A DNA stretch of 64,000 nucleotides. Origin: JAOUGY01 sp963785075. GTDB lineage: Bacteria > Actinomycetota > Acidimicrobiia > Spongiisociales > ZC4RG35. Numbering within the stretch: position 1 is the stretch's first letter; every line of letters begins with the position of its first letter. The position numbers were made by a program, and so were the translations under genes. The notes beneath the pieces are model-generated. The model saw only the letters and a list, made by a program, of their open reading frames with translations, made no database searches and was not told the origin of the DNA. The stretch is taken from positions 806,001 through 870,000 of the forward strand of contig CAWATW010000004.1 in assembly GCA_963785075.1 (NCBI GenBank), in the 5' to 3' direction. Below, one piece after another: positions 25,294-33,158 of this stretch.

Positions 25294-25845
25294 ATGGATG
25301 CCACCAACCCCGACGCGGCTCCAAAAGCGATCTGCCGAAGTGTCGACCACATTGCGATCATCGGTTCCATGGGTAGCGGCAAGTCGACCGTCGCCCGCCT
25401 CGTCGGAGACCGGCTCGCCCTCCCGGTGATCGATTCGGACAGCTGGATCGAGTCCAGGATGGGCACCTCAGGAGCGGTGATCGCTGCGCAGAAGGGAGTC
25501 GCTGAGCTGCACCGCCTCGAGGCGGACATGCTCCGTCACACGATCGAGTCGCATGCCTCGTTCGTGGTCGCGCCGGCGGCGAGCGTGGTGGACGACTCCG
25601 TTTCCCGGGACCGGCTGGCGGCTGTCCAGCTGGTCGTCTGGCTCGATCTGGACGCAGAGGTCGGATACGAACGCGCCGTACGTGGATCCCATCGAAGGTC
25701 GCTCACGAGAACCGAATATCGGAGGCTCCACGATCGAAGGCGGCCCCACCTTGCCGCCGTCGCAAACCTCAGACTGTCGGCCGAGCAGCCGTCCACCGTG
25801 CTCGCCGACGAGGTCGTCCGGGCCGCTGCCGGCTCAGCTCGATGA
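25294..25845 (+). CDS. Shikimate-kinase-like P-loop kinase
   Basis: 183 residues with Walker A IGSMGSGKSTVARLVGDRL and the shikimate-kinase-type DSDSWIESRMGTS, where the family has D-x-D and an Arg for substrate. ELHRLEADMLRH parallels FR-x-E-x-x-x-L. A lid Arg may be in RGSHRRSL. The usual GGG motif after the core is replaced by VVAPAASVV, so activity on shikimate is doubtful and another small substrate is possible. The C-terminus overlaps the convergent DUF4388 gene by 12 nt. Confidence 0.72.
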   Translation: MDATNPDAAPKAICRSVDHIAIIGSMGSGKSTVARLVGDRLALPVIDSDSWIESRMGTSGAVIAAQKGVAELHRLEADMLRHTIESHASFVVAPAASVVDDSVSRDRLAAVQLVVWLDLDAEVGYERAVRGSHRRSLTRTEYRRLHDRRRPHLAAVANLRLSAEQPSTVLADEVVRAAAGSAR

Positions 25846-26850
25846 TCCGTCCGGAGTCTCGTCGTCGAACTCGTAATCGTGCTGCTGGTTCCTGAACCGG
25901 TTGCGCATGTCCCCCAGTACGTCTTCGACCAGGGTGGTCTCCGAGGGTGTGACCACCTCGTGCATCGGCGCGATGCCCGGCAATCGGTCGGGCTCGAAGA
26001 TCTCGACGATCGGCGCGTCGATGTGCAGCGGTATGGCCGATTGGAGGCGAGAGTCCTCGGGAACCTCCAAAACCTCCTCGGCGGGCATCTCCACGAACTC
26101 CGGGACGGGGTCCGATTCGAGATCGGCCTCGCCGACCGGCGACTCGCCATCGCCGGCATCGTCGTCTTCGACGGCCCGGTCCTCTTGGACATCCGGCTCG
26201 TCGGCGATTACACCGTCGTTTCCGACGTCCTCGACGTCTTGCGATACCTCGTCGACGACGGGGCCAGGACCGCCGCGAGGGGTCTCCGAGGCGATCACCT
26301 CCTGACCTCGGAGCAACACCCCCAACGCATCGAGGGTGAGAAGGGTTGCCACCGCCTTTCGGCGCCCCATCTTCTGCTGCAGCGACGCCAAGGTGAATGG
26401 ATCGATCAGGTCGATCAGCAACTGCCAGACCGCCGGCTTGATCGTCACCGAGTCGTCGATGTGGCGGTTGATGCTGAGACCTTCAGCACCCTCGAGGCCC
26501 AGATCGGTCAGCCGCTTCTCGCGGAGCGCATCTTTTTGCATCGCCGCGGTCACGGCGGCCACCTCGATCGGTCGATCGTCGACCGGCGGGGGCGCACGAT
26601 CTCCGAACTCGAACGATCCCTCTTCGATGAGCGAGAGAGCTTCGATCGCTTCGACGATCTGCGAGAACCTCGACCCCGAGGCTGCCTCGACACCCGCGAC
26701 TTCGGCGTCGACGATGGCACCGTTGCGCAGATAGATCACGCCGGAGATGTGCTCTCCGGCTACTTCGATCGACGTTGTCTTGTGCGTGATCCGGGCGATC
26801 TGGAGCAGGTCCTCGATGCTCCACTCACCCAGACGCCCCGACATGATCAC
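25834..26850 (-). CDS. DUF4388 (PATAN-like) protein
   Basis: About 338 residues. The start is GTG 26850, with GAGGTGG 6 nt upstream; ATG 26844 is the alternative. The first ~110 residues match DUF4388 (SGRLGEWSIEDLLQIARITHKTTSIEV, GVIYLRNGAIVDAEV, LSLIEEGSFEFGD), a domain found with response regulators and motility or gene-expression control in many bacteria. A helical region follows (LRGQEV) and then a highly acidic, probably disordered tail (VDEVSQDVEDVGND). Its function here is unknown. Confidence 0.7.
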   Translation of the reverse strand: MIMSGRLGEWSIEDLLQIARITHKTTSIEVAGEHISGVIYLRNGAIVDAEVAGVEAASGSRFSQIVEAIEALSLIEEGSFEFGDRAPPPVDDRPIEVAAVTAAMQKDALREKRLTDLGLEGAEGLSINRHIDDSVTIKPAVWQLLIDLIDPFTLASLQQKMGRRKAVATLLTLDALGVLLRGQEVIASETPRGGPGPVVDEVSQDVEDVGNDGVIADEPDVQEDRAVEDDDAGDGESPVGEADLESDPVPEFVEMPAEEVLEVPEDSRLQSAIPLHIDAPIVEIFEPDRLPGIAPMHEVVTPSETTLVEDVLGDMRNRFRNQQHDYEFDDETPDGSSS

Positions 26851-26943
26851 GGGAATCCACCTCGGTTGGTCTTCGGGCCGTGCTCGGTGCACATGCACTC
26901 CGCCCACCGGTCCCGTCGGCCGAGACGGCCCTCAGACGAGTGG

Positions 26944-27057
26944 TCAGGCGATGGATCGTGCGATCACCCACAGCACCAGGAGGATCACCGGTGCGAAAGC
27001 GAGAATCTCTCCGACGTTCACGGACCGATGCCGTGGTTCGAACTGTGTGTGCGCCAT
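26944..27057 (-). CDS. 37-residue single-pass membrane peptide
   Basis: ATG at 27057 is preceded by a good ribosome site, GGAGG, 9 nt upstream. The product begins MAHTQFEPRHRSVNVGE, followed by one hydrophobic segment (ILAFAPVILLVLWVIARSIA) that ends at the stop codon. The ribosome site, length and composition suggest a real small membrane protein. It lies 93 nt upstream of the DUF4388 gene on the same strand. Confidence 0.55.
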   Translation of the reverse strand: MAHTQFEPRHRSVNVGEILAFAPVILLVLWVIARSIA

Positions 27058-27146
27058 GCTGTCCACCCTCCGTGTTCCGACCTGATCGGTAGCCCATGCG
27101 AGATATCGGTCGGACGCCCGAAGACTTCAGAAGGTTCCAAAGACGC

Positions 27147-27236
27147 GGTCGGAAAGATTTCCCGACCTTTTCCAGATCGATGCCCGGACGCCTGATCCGG
27201 GCATCGGCTTGCCACTAGCGTCCGGGACTCCCGGAC
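27147..27236 (+). promoter_or_regulatory. Three-hairpin leader upstream of trpB
   Basis: Hairpin 1 pairs GGTCGG (27147-27152) with CCGACC (27162-27167) and is followed by TTTT, like an intrinsic terminator. Hairpin 2 pairs CGATGCCCGG (27178-27187) with CCGGGCATCG (27197-27206). Hairpin 3 pairs GTCCGGG with CCCGGAC just before the AGGAG ribosome site. A TAGCGT hexamer between hairpins 2 and 3 may be the promoter -10, in which case hairpins 1 and 2 are upstream of the transcript. Confidence 0.45.
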
Positions 27237-27247
27237 CAGGAGAACCC

Positions 27248-28609
27248 ATGGCAGAGCCCACCAAGATCCTTCTCGACGAGTCGGAGATGCCGACCACCTG
27301 GTACAACGTCATACCCGACCTGCCGGCCCCACCTCCACCTCCGCTCCACCCGGGTACCCACGAGCCGATTGGCCCCGACGACCTGGCCCCGCTGTTCCCG
27401 ATGGCACTCATAGGCCAGGAGGTCGCGACTGATCGCTACATAGACATTCCGGGCGAGGTTCTCGACGTGTACCGGCTCTGGAGACCCTCGCCCCTCTTCC
27501 GGGCACACCGCCTGGAGCGACTGCTCGATACGCCGGCCAGGATCTATTACAAGTACGAGGGCGTCTCGCCGGCCGGATCCCACAAGCCGAACACTGCCGT
27601 TCCTCAGGCGTTCTACAACCATCAGCAGGGAACCAAGAAGCTCACGACCGAGACAGGCGCCGGCCAGTGGGGTTCCGCTCTCGCCTTCGCCACCTCCCAG
27701 TACGGCATCGAGTGCGAGGTGTGGCAGGTCCGGGCGAGCTACGACCAGAAGCCGTATCGCAAGACGATGATGGAGGTGTGGGGGGCGACCGTTCATCCCT
27801 CGCCGTCCGACATCACCGAGGCCGGCCGCAAGATTCTCGCCATGGATCCCGATTCGACCGGTTCACTCGGTATCGCGATCTCCGAAGCCGTGGAGATGGC
27901 CGCCCAGGATCCCGACACCAAGTACGCGCTTGGCTCGGTGCTGAACCACGTGTTGTTGCACCAGACGATCATCGGCGAAGAAGCCTTGCTGCAGCTCGCC
28001 AAAGTGGGTGAGACCCCCGACGTGTTGGTCGGCTGCACAGGTGGAGGTTCGAACTTCGGAGGCCTCTCGTTCCCGTTCCTCCGGGAGAAGCTGGCCGGCA
28101 AGATGAATCCGACCATCAGGTGCGTCGAACCTGCGGCGTGTCCGTCGCTGACCAAGGGCGAGTACCGCTACGACTTCGGCGACACGATGGGCATGACCCC
28201 GCTGGTGAAGATGCACACGCTGGGGCACGATTTCATTCCCGACCCCATCCACGCCGGCGGACTTCGATATCACGGAATGTCGCCACTCGTCTCCCACCTG
28301 TACGAACTCGGCCTCGTAGAAGCCGAAGCCATCCACCAGACGGAGTGCTTCGAGGCCGCAGTCAAGTTCGCTCGCACCGAAGGAATCATCCCCGCCCCGG
28401 AACCGACACACGCTATCGCCGCCGCGATTCGCGAGGCGAATCAGTGCAAGGAGACAGGCGAGGAGAAGGTGATCCTGACGGCCCTCTGTGGCCACGGCCA
28501 CTTCGACTTGAAGTCATACGAGACCTACCTCGCCGGCCAACTCGAGGACTACGACTACCCCGAGGCGAAAGTCGCCGCCGCCATGGCCAACGTCCCCGTC
28601 ATCGCGTGA
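27248..28609 (+). CDS. trpB: Tryptophan synthase beta chain, TrpB2 type
   Basis: A 453-residue PLP enzyme, ATG 27248 after AGGAG. The N-terminal extension (MPTTWYNVIPDLPAPPPPPLHPGT) and RPSPLFRAHRLE mark the TrpB2 subfamily. The PLP Lys is K113 (PAGSHKPNTA). Other signatures are TTETGAGQWGSALAFA and phosphate loop GCTGGGSNFGG. TrpB2 proteins act without TrpA, converting indole and serine to tryptophan, and may also accept O-phosphoserine. It is alone here, with no other trp genes adjacent. Confidence 0.94.
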   Translation: MAEPTKILLDESEMPTTWYNVIPDLPAPPPPPLHPGTHEPIGPDDLAPLFPMALIGQEVATDRYIDIPGEVLDVYRLWRPSPLFRAHRLERLLDTPARIYYKYEGVSPAGSHKPNTAVPQAFYNHQQGTKKLTTETGAGQWGSALAFATSQYGIECEVWQVRASYDQKPYRKTMMEVWGATVHPSPSDITEAGRKILAMDPDSTGSLGIAISEAVEMAAQDPDTKYALGSVLNHVLLHQTIIGEEALLQLAKVGETPDVLVGCTGGGSNFGGLSFPFLREKLAGKMNPTIRCVEPAACPSLTKGEYRYDFGDTMGMTPLVKMHTLGHDFIPDPIHAGGLRYHGMSPLVSHLYELGLVEAEAIHQTECFEAAVKFARTEGIIPAPEPTHAIAAAIREANQCKETGEEKVILTALCGHGHFDLKSYETYLAGQLEDYDYPEAKVAAAMANVPVIA

Positions 28610-28621
28610 CCTCACACCTCG

Positions 28622-28749
28622 AACCCAGGGTTATGGACCGCCATTGTGGCGGACCACAGCCCACAGAACGGAGGCCCAGCTTGCTGGGCCTCCGTTCTTT
28701 CGTTCCGTGGGTTATAGACCGCCATTCTGGCGGTCTATAACCCTGGGTT
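28622..28749. repeat. Inverted pair of 47-bp palindromic repeats (copies 2 and 3)
   Basis: Copy 2 (28622-28668, beginning AACCCAGGGTTATGG) and copy 3 (28703-28749, ending TATAACCCTGGGTT) face each other and flank the trpB terminator. Copy 2 is 43/47 identical to the reverse complement of the copy at 18101-18147. Each copy has an internal dyad around CCGCCA and TGGCGG. Confidence 0.8.
28666..28700 (+). terminator. Strong intrinsic-type terminator after trpB
   Basis: A perfect 15-bp stem, GAACGGAGGCCCAGC (28666-28680) pairing with GCTGGGCCTCCGTTC (28683-28697), is followed by TTT. It is 57 nt after the trpB stop. Confidence 0.8.
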
Positions 28750-28899
28750 GCAGGCTTCGATTCCGTGGCAACCGATCGCGGCGCTGGCCGCATCCGTGGC
28801 GTTCATCGCCGGGGTCTGGCGCTGGTCGAAGCCGGGGCACCAGGCAGGAGCGAGCCGCCGGACGGCCGCGTGAGGGTCAGATCGCCGGGATACGAACGA

Positions 28900-29304
28900 T
28901 CAACGTGCTCCGGGCTTGACGCACATCACAGGCACAGGCGTGTCGTGGAGGATGTCGAGTGCATTCGATCCCAAGAGGAACTTGCCTGCGGCCGACCGCT
29001 CTCGGATTCCGATGACGATCATGGAAGCACCAGTGACCCGAACGGCATCGATGATGTCCTCGGCCGGAGTGTTGCCGCGCACGAACTCGTGTGTTTCGTA
29101 CGCCAACGCGATCTCGTTCAGCCTCTTGGTGAGAAGCTCGAACGCCTCGGCTGTGGCGATGTACTCCTCCTCGCCTTCCCGACTTCCGCCGTGCATGGAG
29201 TTCACGACGACGAGGCTGCCGTTCCGCAGCTGAGCCTCCTCGATCGCCTTCTCGATGGCTGCATGACCTTCGGGCGTGTCGATGAACCCGACCACGATTT
29301 TCAC
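28900..29304 (-). CDS. Universal stress protein (UspA family)
   Basis: A 134-residue single Usp domain. It begins MKIVVGFIDTPEGHAAIEKAIEEA, and the ATP-binding loop is in MIVIGIRERSAAGKFLLGSNALDIL (G-x2-G-x9-G-S-like), ending with VPVMCVKP. AGGAGG lies upstream of the ATG. It is divergent from pyruvate:ferredoxin oxidoreductase across a 258-bp region with two DosR-like motifs. In mycobacteria, Usp genes are a hallmark of the hypoxic DosR regulon, so control by low oxygen or redox state is plausible here. Confidence 0.92.
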   Translation of the reverse strand: MKIVVGFIDTPEGHAAIEKAIEEAQLRNGSLVVVNSMHGGSREGEEEYIATAEAFELLTKRLNEIALAYETHEFVRGNTPAEDIIDAVRVTGASMIVIGIRERSAAGKFLLGSNALDILHDTPVPVMCVKPGAR

Positions 29305-29328
29305 AACGTCCTCCTGGAAGTGTCGCTA

Positions 29329-29338
29329 GCTATATAGC
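29329..29338 (-). promoter_or_regulatory. AT-rich -10 candidate GCTATATAGC for the stress protein
   Basis: A 10-bp palindrome, GCTATATAGC, is conspicuous in this GC-rich DNA. It is placed about 25 nt before the Usp ATG and leaves a short leader with the AGGAGG ribosome site. It could also fire toward PFOR. Confidence 0.5.
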
Positions 29339-29419
29339 GGAGATGGTGGCCCGGTGCGGCCACGCATCGGTATTGGTTCTCCGAGCCCTGCCACTCCGCA
29401 CCCACCAATCTTGCACGTC

Positions 29420-29505
29420 GGTGCCAAATGGCCCAGGGCACTTCGCCCGGGCGTCTGCCACGATGGGCACAATCCGGTCGGTTGCCACAGGGGACCTTTG
29501 TCCCT
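29420..29505. promoter_or_regulatory. Two DosR-like motifs between Usp and PFOR
   Basis: GGTGCCAAATGGCCCA lies at 29420-29435. GGGGACCTTTGTCCCT lies at 29490-29505; on the minus strand it reads AGGGACAAAGGTCCCC. The second has perfect GGGAC/GTCCC half-sites. Both align with the two hox-promoter copies on the core CAAA(T/G)G. The second copy is 58 nt before the PFOR start codon, a suitable position for an activator. Confidence 0.55.
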
Positions 29506-29562
29506 GCCCTCATGGGCACGGAGCAGCCACGATGAGACGAAACGCGACGGTAAAGGACGACG

Positions 29563-32500
29563 GTGTCTGAATTCGCCATGCTCGACGGCAACGAAGCTGC
29601 CGCCCGAGTTGCACATGCCCTCAGTGAGGTGATCGCGATCTATCCGATCACACCCGCCTCGCCGATGGGCGAGCTGGCCGACGCATGGTCACAACAGGGA
29701 AGACCCAATCTGTGGGGTGTTGTACCCGATGTCGTGGAGATGCAGAGCGAGGCAGGCGCGGCAGGTGCCGTGCACGGCTCTCTGCAGGCAGGCGCCCTCA
29801 CCACCACCTTCACGGCGAGCCAGGGCTTGCTGCTCATGCTGCCCAACATGTTCAAGATCGCCGGCGAGCTCTCGCCGGCGGTGATCCACGTGGCTGCCCG
29901 AAGCGTCGCGACACACGCTCTGTCGATCTTCGGCGACCACTCCGACGTCATGGCCGCGCGGCAGACCGGTTTTGCAATGCTCGCCAGCGCCTCGGTTCAG
30001 GAAGCGCATGACATGGCGCTCATCTCTCACGCTGCCACCCTCCGCAGCAGGCTTCCGTTCATGCACTTCTTCGATGGGTTCCGTACGTCGCATGAAGTGA
30101 ACAAGGTGGAACTCATCCCGCGTGAGGTCCTCGTCGAGATGATCGACGAACACCTCATCGCCGACCACCGACTGAGAGCCCTGAGTCCGCTGCACCCCGT
30201 GATAAGAGGAACGGCCCAGAATCCCGACGTGTTCTTCCAGGCACGCGAGGCCTGCAACCCGTACTACCTGGCGGTGCCGGGCATCGTTCAGGCAGAGATG
30301 GACACGTTCGCTCGACTCACCGGTCGTTCATACCGACTCTTCGACTACATCGGCAGCCCCGACGCCGAACGTGTCATCGTGGTGATGGGCTCCGGAGCCG
30401 GCGCCGTCTCGGAGGCGGTTGCAGCGAAGACGAATGCCGGGGAGAAGGTCGGCGCCATCATCGTCCGACTGTTCCGTCCGTTCGACACCGAGGCGCTTCT
30501 GGCCGCCCTTCCGCCGACCACGACCTCGGTGGCAGTGCTCGATCGGACCAAGGAACCGGGTGCCACCGGCGAACCGCTGTACCAGGACGTCGTCACCGCC
30601 GCCTTCGAGGCAGGACGCCAGGTCCGGATCATTGGCGGCCGCTACGGCCTGTCGTCGAAGGAATTCACGCCACCGATGGTGCGGAGCATCTTCGACGAGC
30701 TGGCCAAGCCCGACCCCAAGAACCACTTCACGGTCGGGATCATCGACGACGTGACGCACACACATCTCGATGTGGACCCCGAGTGGAACGAACCTGACGA
30801 CGTCGTCCGGGCCGTGTTCTATGGCTTCGGATCCGACGGGACGGTCGGCGCCAACAAGAGCTCGGTGAAGATCATCGGTGACCACACCGACCTCCATGCC
30901 CAGGGCTATTTCGTCTATGACTCGAAGAAGTCGGGCTCCAGGACGATCAGCCACCTGCGGTTCGGGCCCCGCCCGATCACGTCGAGCTATCTGGTTTCGC
31001 AGGCCACCTTCGTGGCATGCCACCAGTGGAACTTCCTCGATCAGATCGACCCGCTCGAGCTGTCGGCTCCCGGCTCGACATTTCTTCTGAACAGCCCGTA
31101 TGCCGCCGACGAGGTCTGGGATCACCTTCCCGGCGACGTCCAGCGAACGATCCTCGAGAAGAACATCGACCTGTGGGTCGTCGACGCGCAAGGGATCGCA
31201 ACCGACGTGGGCTTGGGCGGCCGCGTGAACACCGTGCTGCAGACGTGCTTCTTCAAGCTGACGGGGGTGCTCCCGGTCGACGAGGCCGTATCCGCCATCA
31301 AGACGCAGATCGAGAAGAGCTACGGCAAACGCGGTGAGGTGGTGGTGCGGCGGAACACGGCCGCCATCGATCGAGCACTGGAAGGGCTCGCCCGAGTGCA
31401 GGTGCCTGCGGAAGCCACGAACCAGCCGAAGCGGATCACCGTCGTACCCGATGATGCCCCTGATTTCGTGCAACGGGTGACGGCAATGATGATTGCGGGA
31501 AAGGGCGATCTGCTCCCCGTGTCGGCACTCCCGGTGGACGGCACATTCCCAACTGCCACCACCCAGTACGAGAAGCGGTCGATCGCACAAGAGATCCCGA
31601 TCTGGGATCCGGACATCTGCATCGACTGCGCCCGCTGCGCGTTGGTCTGCCCACACGCCGCCATCAGGATCAAGGTCTACGACCCCGCAGACGCCGCCGA
31701 GTCCGTGCCCTCGAAAGAGGCGACCGGTCGCGAGTGGGGCGGGCAGCTGCTGACCATCCAGGTGGCACCCGACGACTGCACGGGATGCGGGGTGTGCGTC
31801 GACATTTGTCCTGCGAAATCGAAGGAGGCCGTCAAGCACAAAGCCATCAACATGGAGCCGAAGCTCGACCACCTCGACGCCGAACGGGTTCGCTTCGATG
31901 CATTCCTGGCCATCCCCGAGCCCGCCAGGGCCGAGGTCAAGCTCGACACGGTCAAGGGCAGTCAGCTCATCACACCTCTCTTCGAGTACTCGGGCGCGTG
32001 CTCGGGTTGCGGCGAGACGCCGTACCTGAAGCTGCTCACGCAGCTCGCCGGCGATCGGATGATGGTTGCGAACGCAACCGGGTGTTCGTCCATCTATGGC
32101 GGCAACCTCCCGACGACGCCGTGGGCGGTCGACCTGGCGGGCAATGGGCCGGCATGGGCCAACTCATTGTTCGAAGACAACGCAGAGTTCGGACTGGGGA
32201 TGCGTCTCGCGGTGGACGCAACGGGTCAGGACGCCCGTCTGCTGGTCACCGCCCTGGCCCCCGAACTCGGGCAGCTGGCAGTGGACATCCTGGATGCCGA
32301 TCAGTCGGACGAGCAGGGCATCATCGATCAGCGGGCGCGGGTGGCGGAGCTCAGGAAACGGCTTGCCGGCATGGAAGGCGTCCTTCCACGCCGGCTCGAA
32401 GGGGTCGCCAACTCACTGATCAGAACCTCTGTCTGGATTGTCGGCGGAGACGGATGGGCTTACGACATCGGGTTCGGTGGCCTCGACCATGTGCTCGCCT

Positions 32501-33099
32501 CGGGGCGCAACATCAACATCCTCGTCCTCGACACCGAGGTGTATTCCAACACCGGTGGCCAGGCGTCGAAGGCGACGCCGCGAGCAGCCGTTGCGAAGTT
32601 CGCCGCCGGCGGCAAGCCCACCGGCAAGAAAGACCTCGGACAGATCGCCATGAGCTACGGGAACGTCTACGTGGCCCAGGTGGCGATGGGCGCCAACATG
32701 ACCCAGGTGGTCCGCGCATTTGCGGAGGCAGAGGCTCACGAGGGTGTGTCGCTCATCATCGCCTACAGCCCATGCATCGCACACGGAATCGAGATGTCGA
32801 CCCAGATGAGCCACCAGAAGGAAGCGACCGACAGTGGCTACTGGCCGCTGTTCCGATACGACCCGGGCCGTGAGACTGCGGGTGATCCGGGCCTGCGTCT
32901 CGACAGCCGCAAACCCACGATGAGCTTCGCCGAGTTCGCGGCCAAAGAAGCCCGGTTTGCGATGCTTTCGAGAGTGAACCCCGACTCGGCGTCGGAGCTC
33001 ATGTCCCGCGCGCAACAGGACATCGACGATCGCTGGCATCTCTACGAGCAGATGGTCACGATCCACCGCACGGCCGAATACGCCGAGGTGGAGGAATGA
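29563..33099 (+). CDS. nifJ: Pyruvate:ferredoxin (flavodoxin) oxidoreductase
   Basis: A full-length, single-chain 1178-residue PFOR that oxidatively decarboxylates pyruvate to acetyl-CoA, reducing ferredoxin. Domains run in order: pyrimidine-binding (YPITPASPMGELADAW), domain II and gamma domain (YGFGSDGTVGANKSSVKIIG), a two-cluster ferredoxin domain (CIDCARCALVCP from residue 686 and CTGCGVCVDICP from 739), then the TPP domain with cluster Cys (ACSGCGETPY, near 813) and GGDGWAYDIGFGGLDH plus NTGGQASKATP. GTG 29563 follows AAAGGA. Such oxygen-sensitive enzymes indicate anaerobic or micro-oxic metabolism. Confidence 0.97.
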   Translation: MSEFAMLDGNEAAARVAHALSEVIAIYPITPASPMGELADAWSQQGRPNLWGVVPDVVEMQSEAGAAGAVHGSLQAGALTTTFTASQGLLLMLPNMFKIAGELSPAVIHVAARSVATHALSIFGDHSDVMAARQTGFAMLASASVQEAHDMALISHAATLRSRLPFMHFFDGFRTSHEVNKVELIPREVLVEMIDEHLIADHRLRALSPLHPVIRGTAQNPDVFFQAREACNPYYLAVPGIVQAEMDTFARLTGRSYRLFDYIGSPDAERVIVVMGSGAGAVSEAVAAKTNAGEKVGAIIVRLFRPFDTEALLAALPPTTTSVAVLDRTKEPGATGEPLYQDVVTAAFEAGRQVRIIGGRYGLSSKEFTPPMVRSIFDELAKPDPKNHFTVGIIDDVTHTHLDVDPEWNEPDDVVRAVFYGFGSDGTVGANKSSVKIIGDHTDLHAQGYFVYDSKKSGSRTISHLRFGPRPITSSYLVSQATFVACHQWNFLDQIDPLELSAPGSTFLLNSPYAADEVWDHLPGDVQRTILEKNIDLWVVDAQGIATDVGLGGRVNTVLQTCFFKLTGVLPVDEAVSAIKTQIEKSYGKRGEVVVRRNTAAIDRALEGLARVQVPAEATNQPKRITVVPDDAPDFVQRVTAMMIAGKGDLLPVSALPVDGTFPTATTQYEKRSIAQEIPIWDPDICIDCARCALVCPHAAIRIKVYDPADAAESVPSKEATGREWGGQLLTIQVAPDDCTGCGVCVDICPAKSKEAVKHKAINMEPKLDHLDAERVRFDAFLAIPEPARAEVKLDTVKGSQLITPLFEYSGACSGCGETPYLKLLTQLAGDRMMVANATGCSSIYGGNLPTTPWAVDLAGNGPAWANSLFEDNAEFGLGMRLAVDATGQDARLLVTALAPELGQLAVDILDADQSDEQGIIDQRARVAELRKRLAGMEGVLPRRLEGVANSLIRTSVWIVGGDGWAYDIGFGGLDHVLASGRNINILVLDTEVYSNTGGQASKATPRAAVAKFAAGGKPTGKKDLGQIAMSYGNVYVAQVAMGANMTQVVRAFAEAEAHEGVSLIIAYSPCIAHGIEMSTQMSHQKEATDSGYWPLFRYDPGRETAGDPGLRLDSRKPTMSFAEFAAKEARFAMLSRVNPDSASELMSRAQQDIDDRWHLYEQMVTIHRTAEYAEVEE

Positions 33100-33158
33100 C
33101 AGGTGAATCAGTCCACGATCCGAACGGAGCATCGGACGGGCGAGGAGCGGGAGGAAAG

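Noticed and set aside
27029..27198. Possible Trp leader peptide upstream of trpB
   Set aside because: The frame has a single Trp codon, no ribosome site, and overlaps the better-supported antisense membrane peptide.
28748..28873. 41-residue hydrophobic frame starting at TTG
   Set aside because: The start lies inside the dispersed repeat and lacks a ribosome site. The hydrophobic segment is suggestive, but not enough to call a gene.
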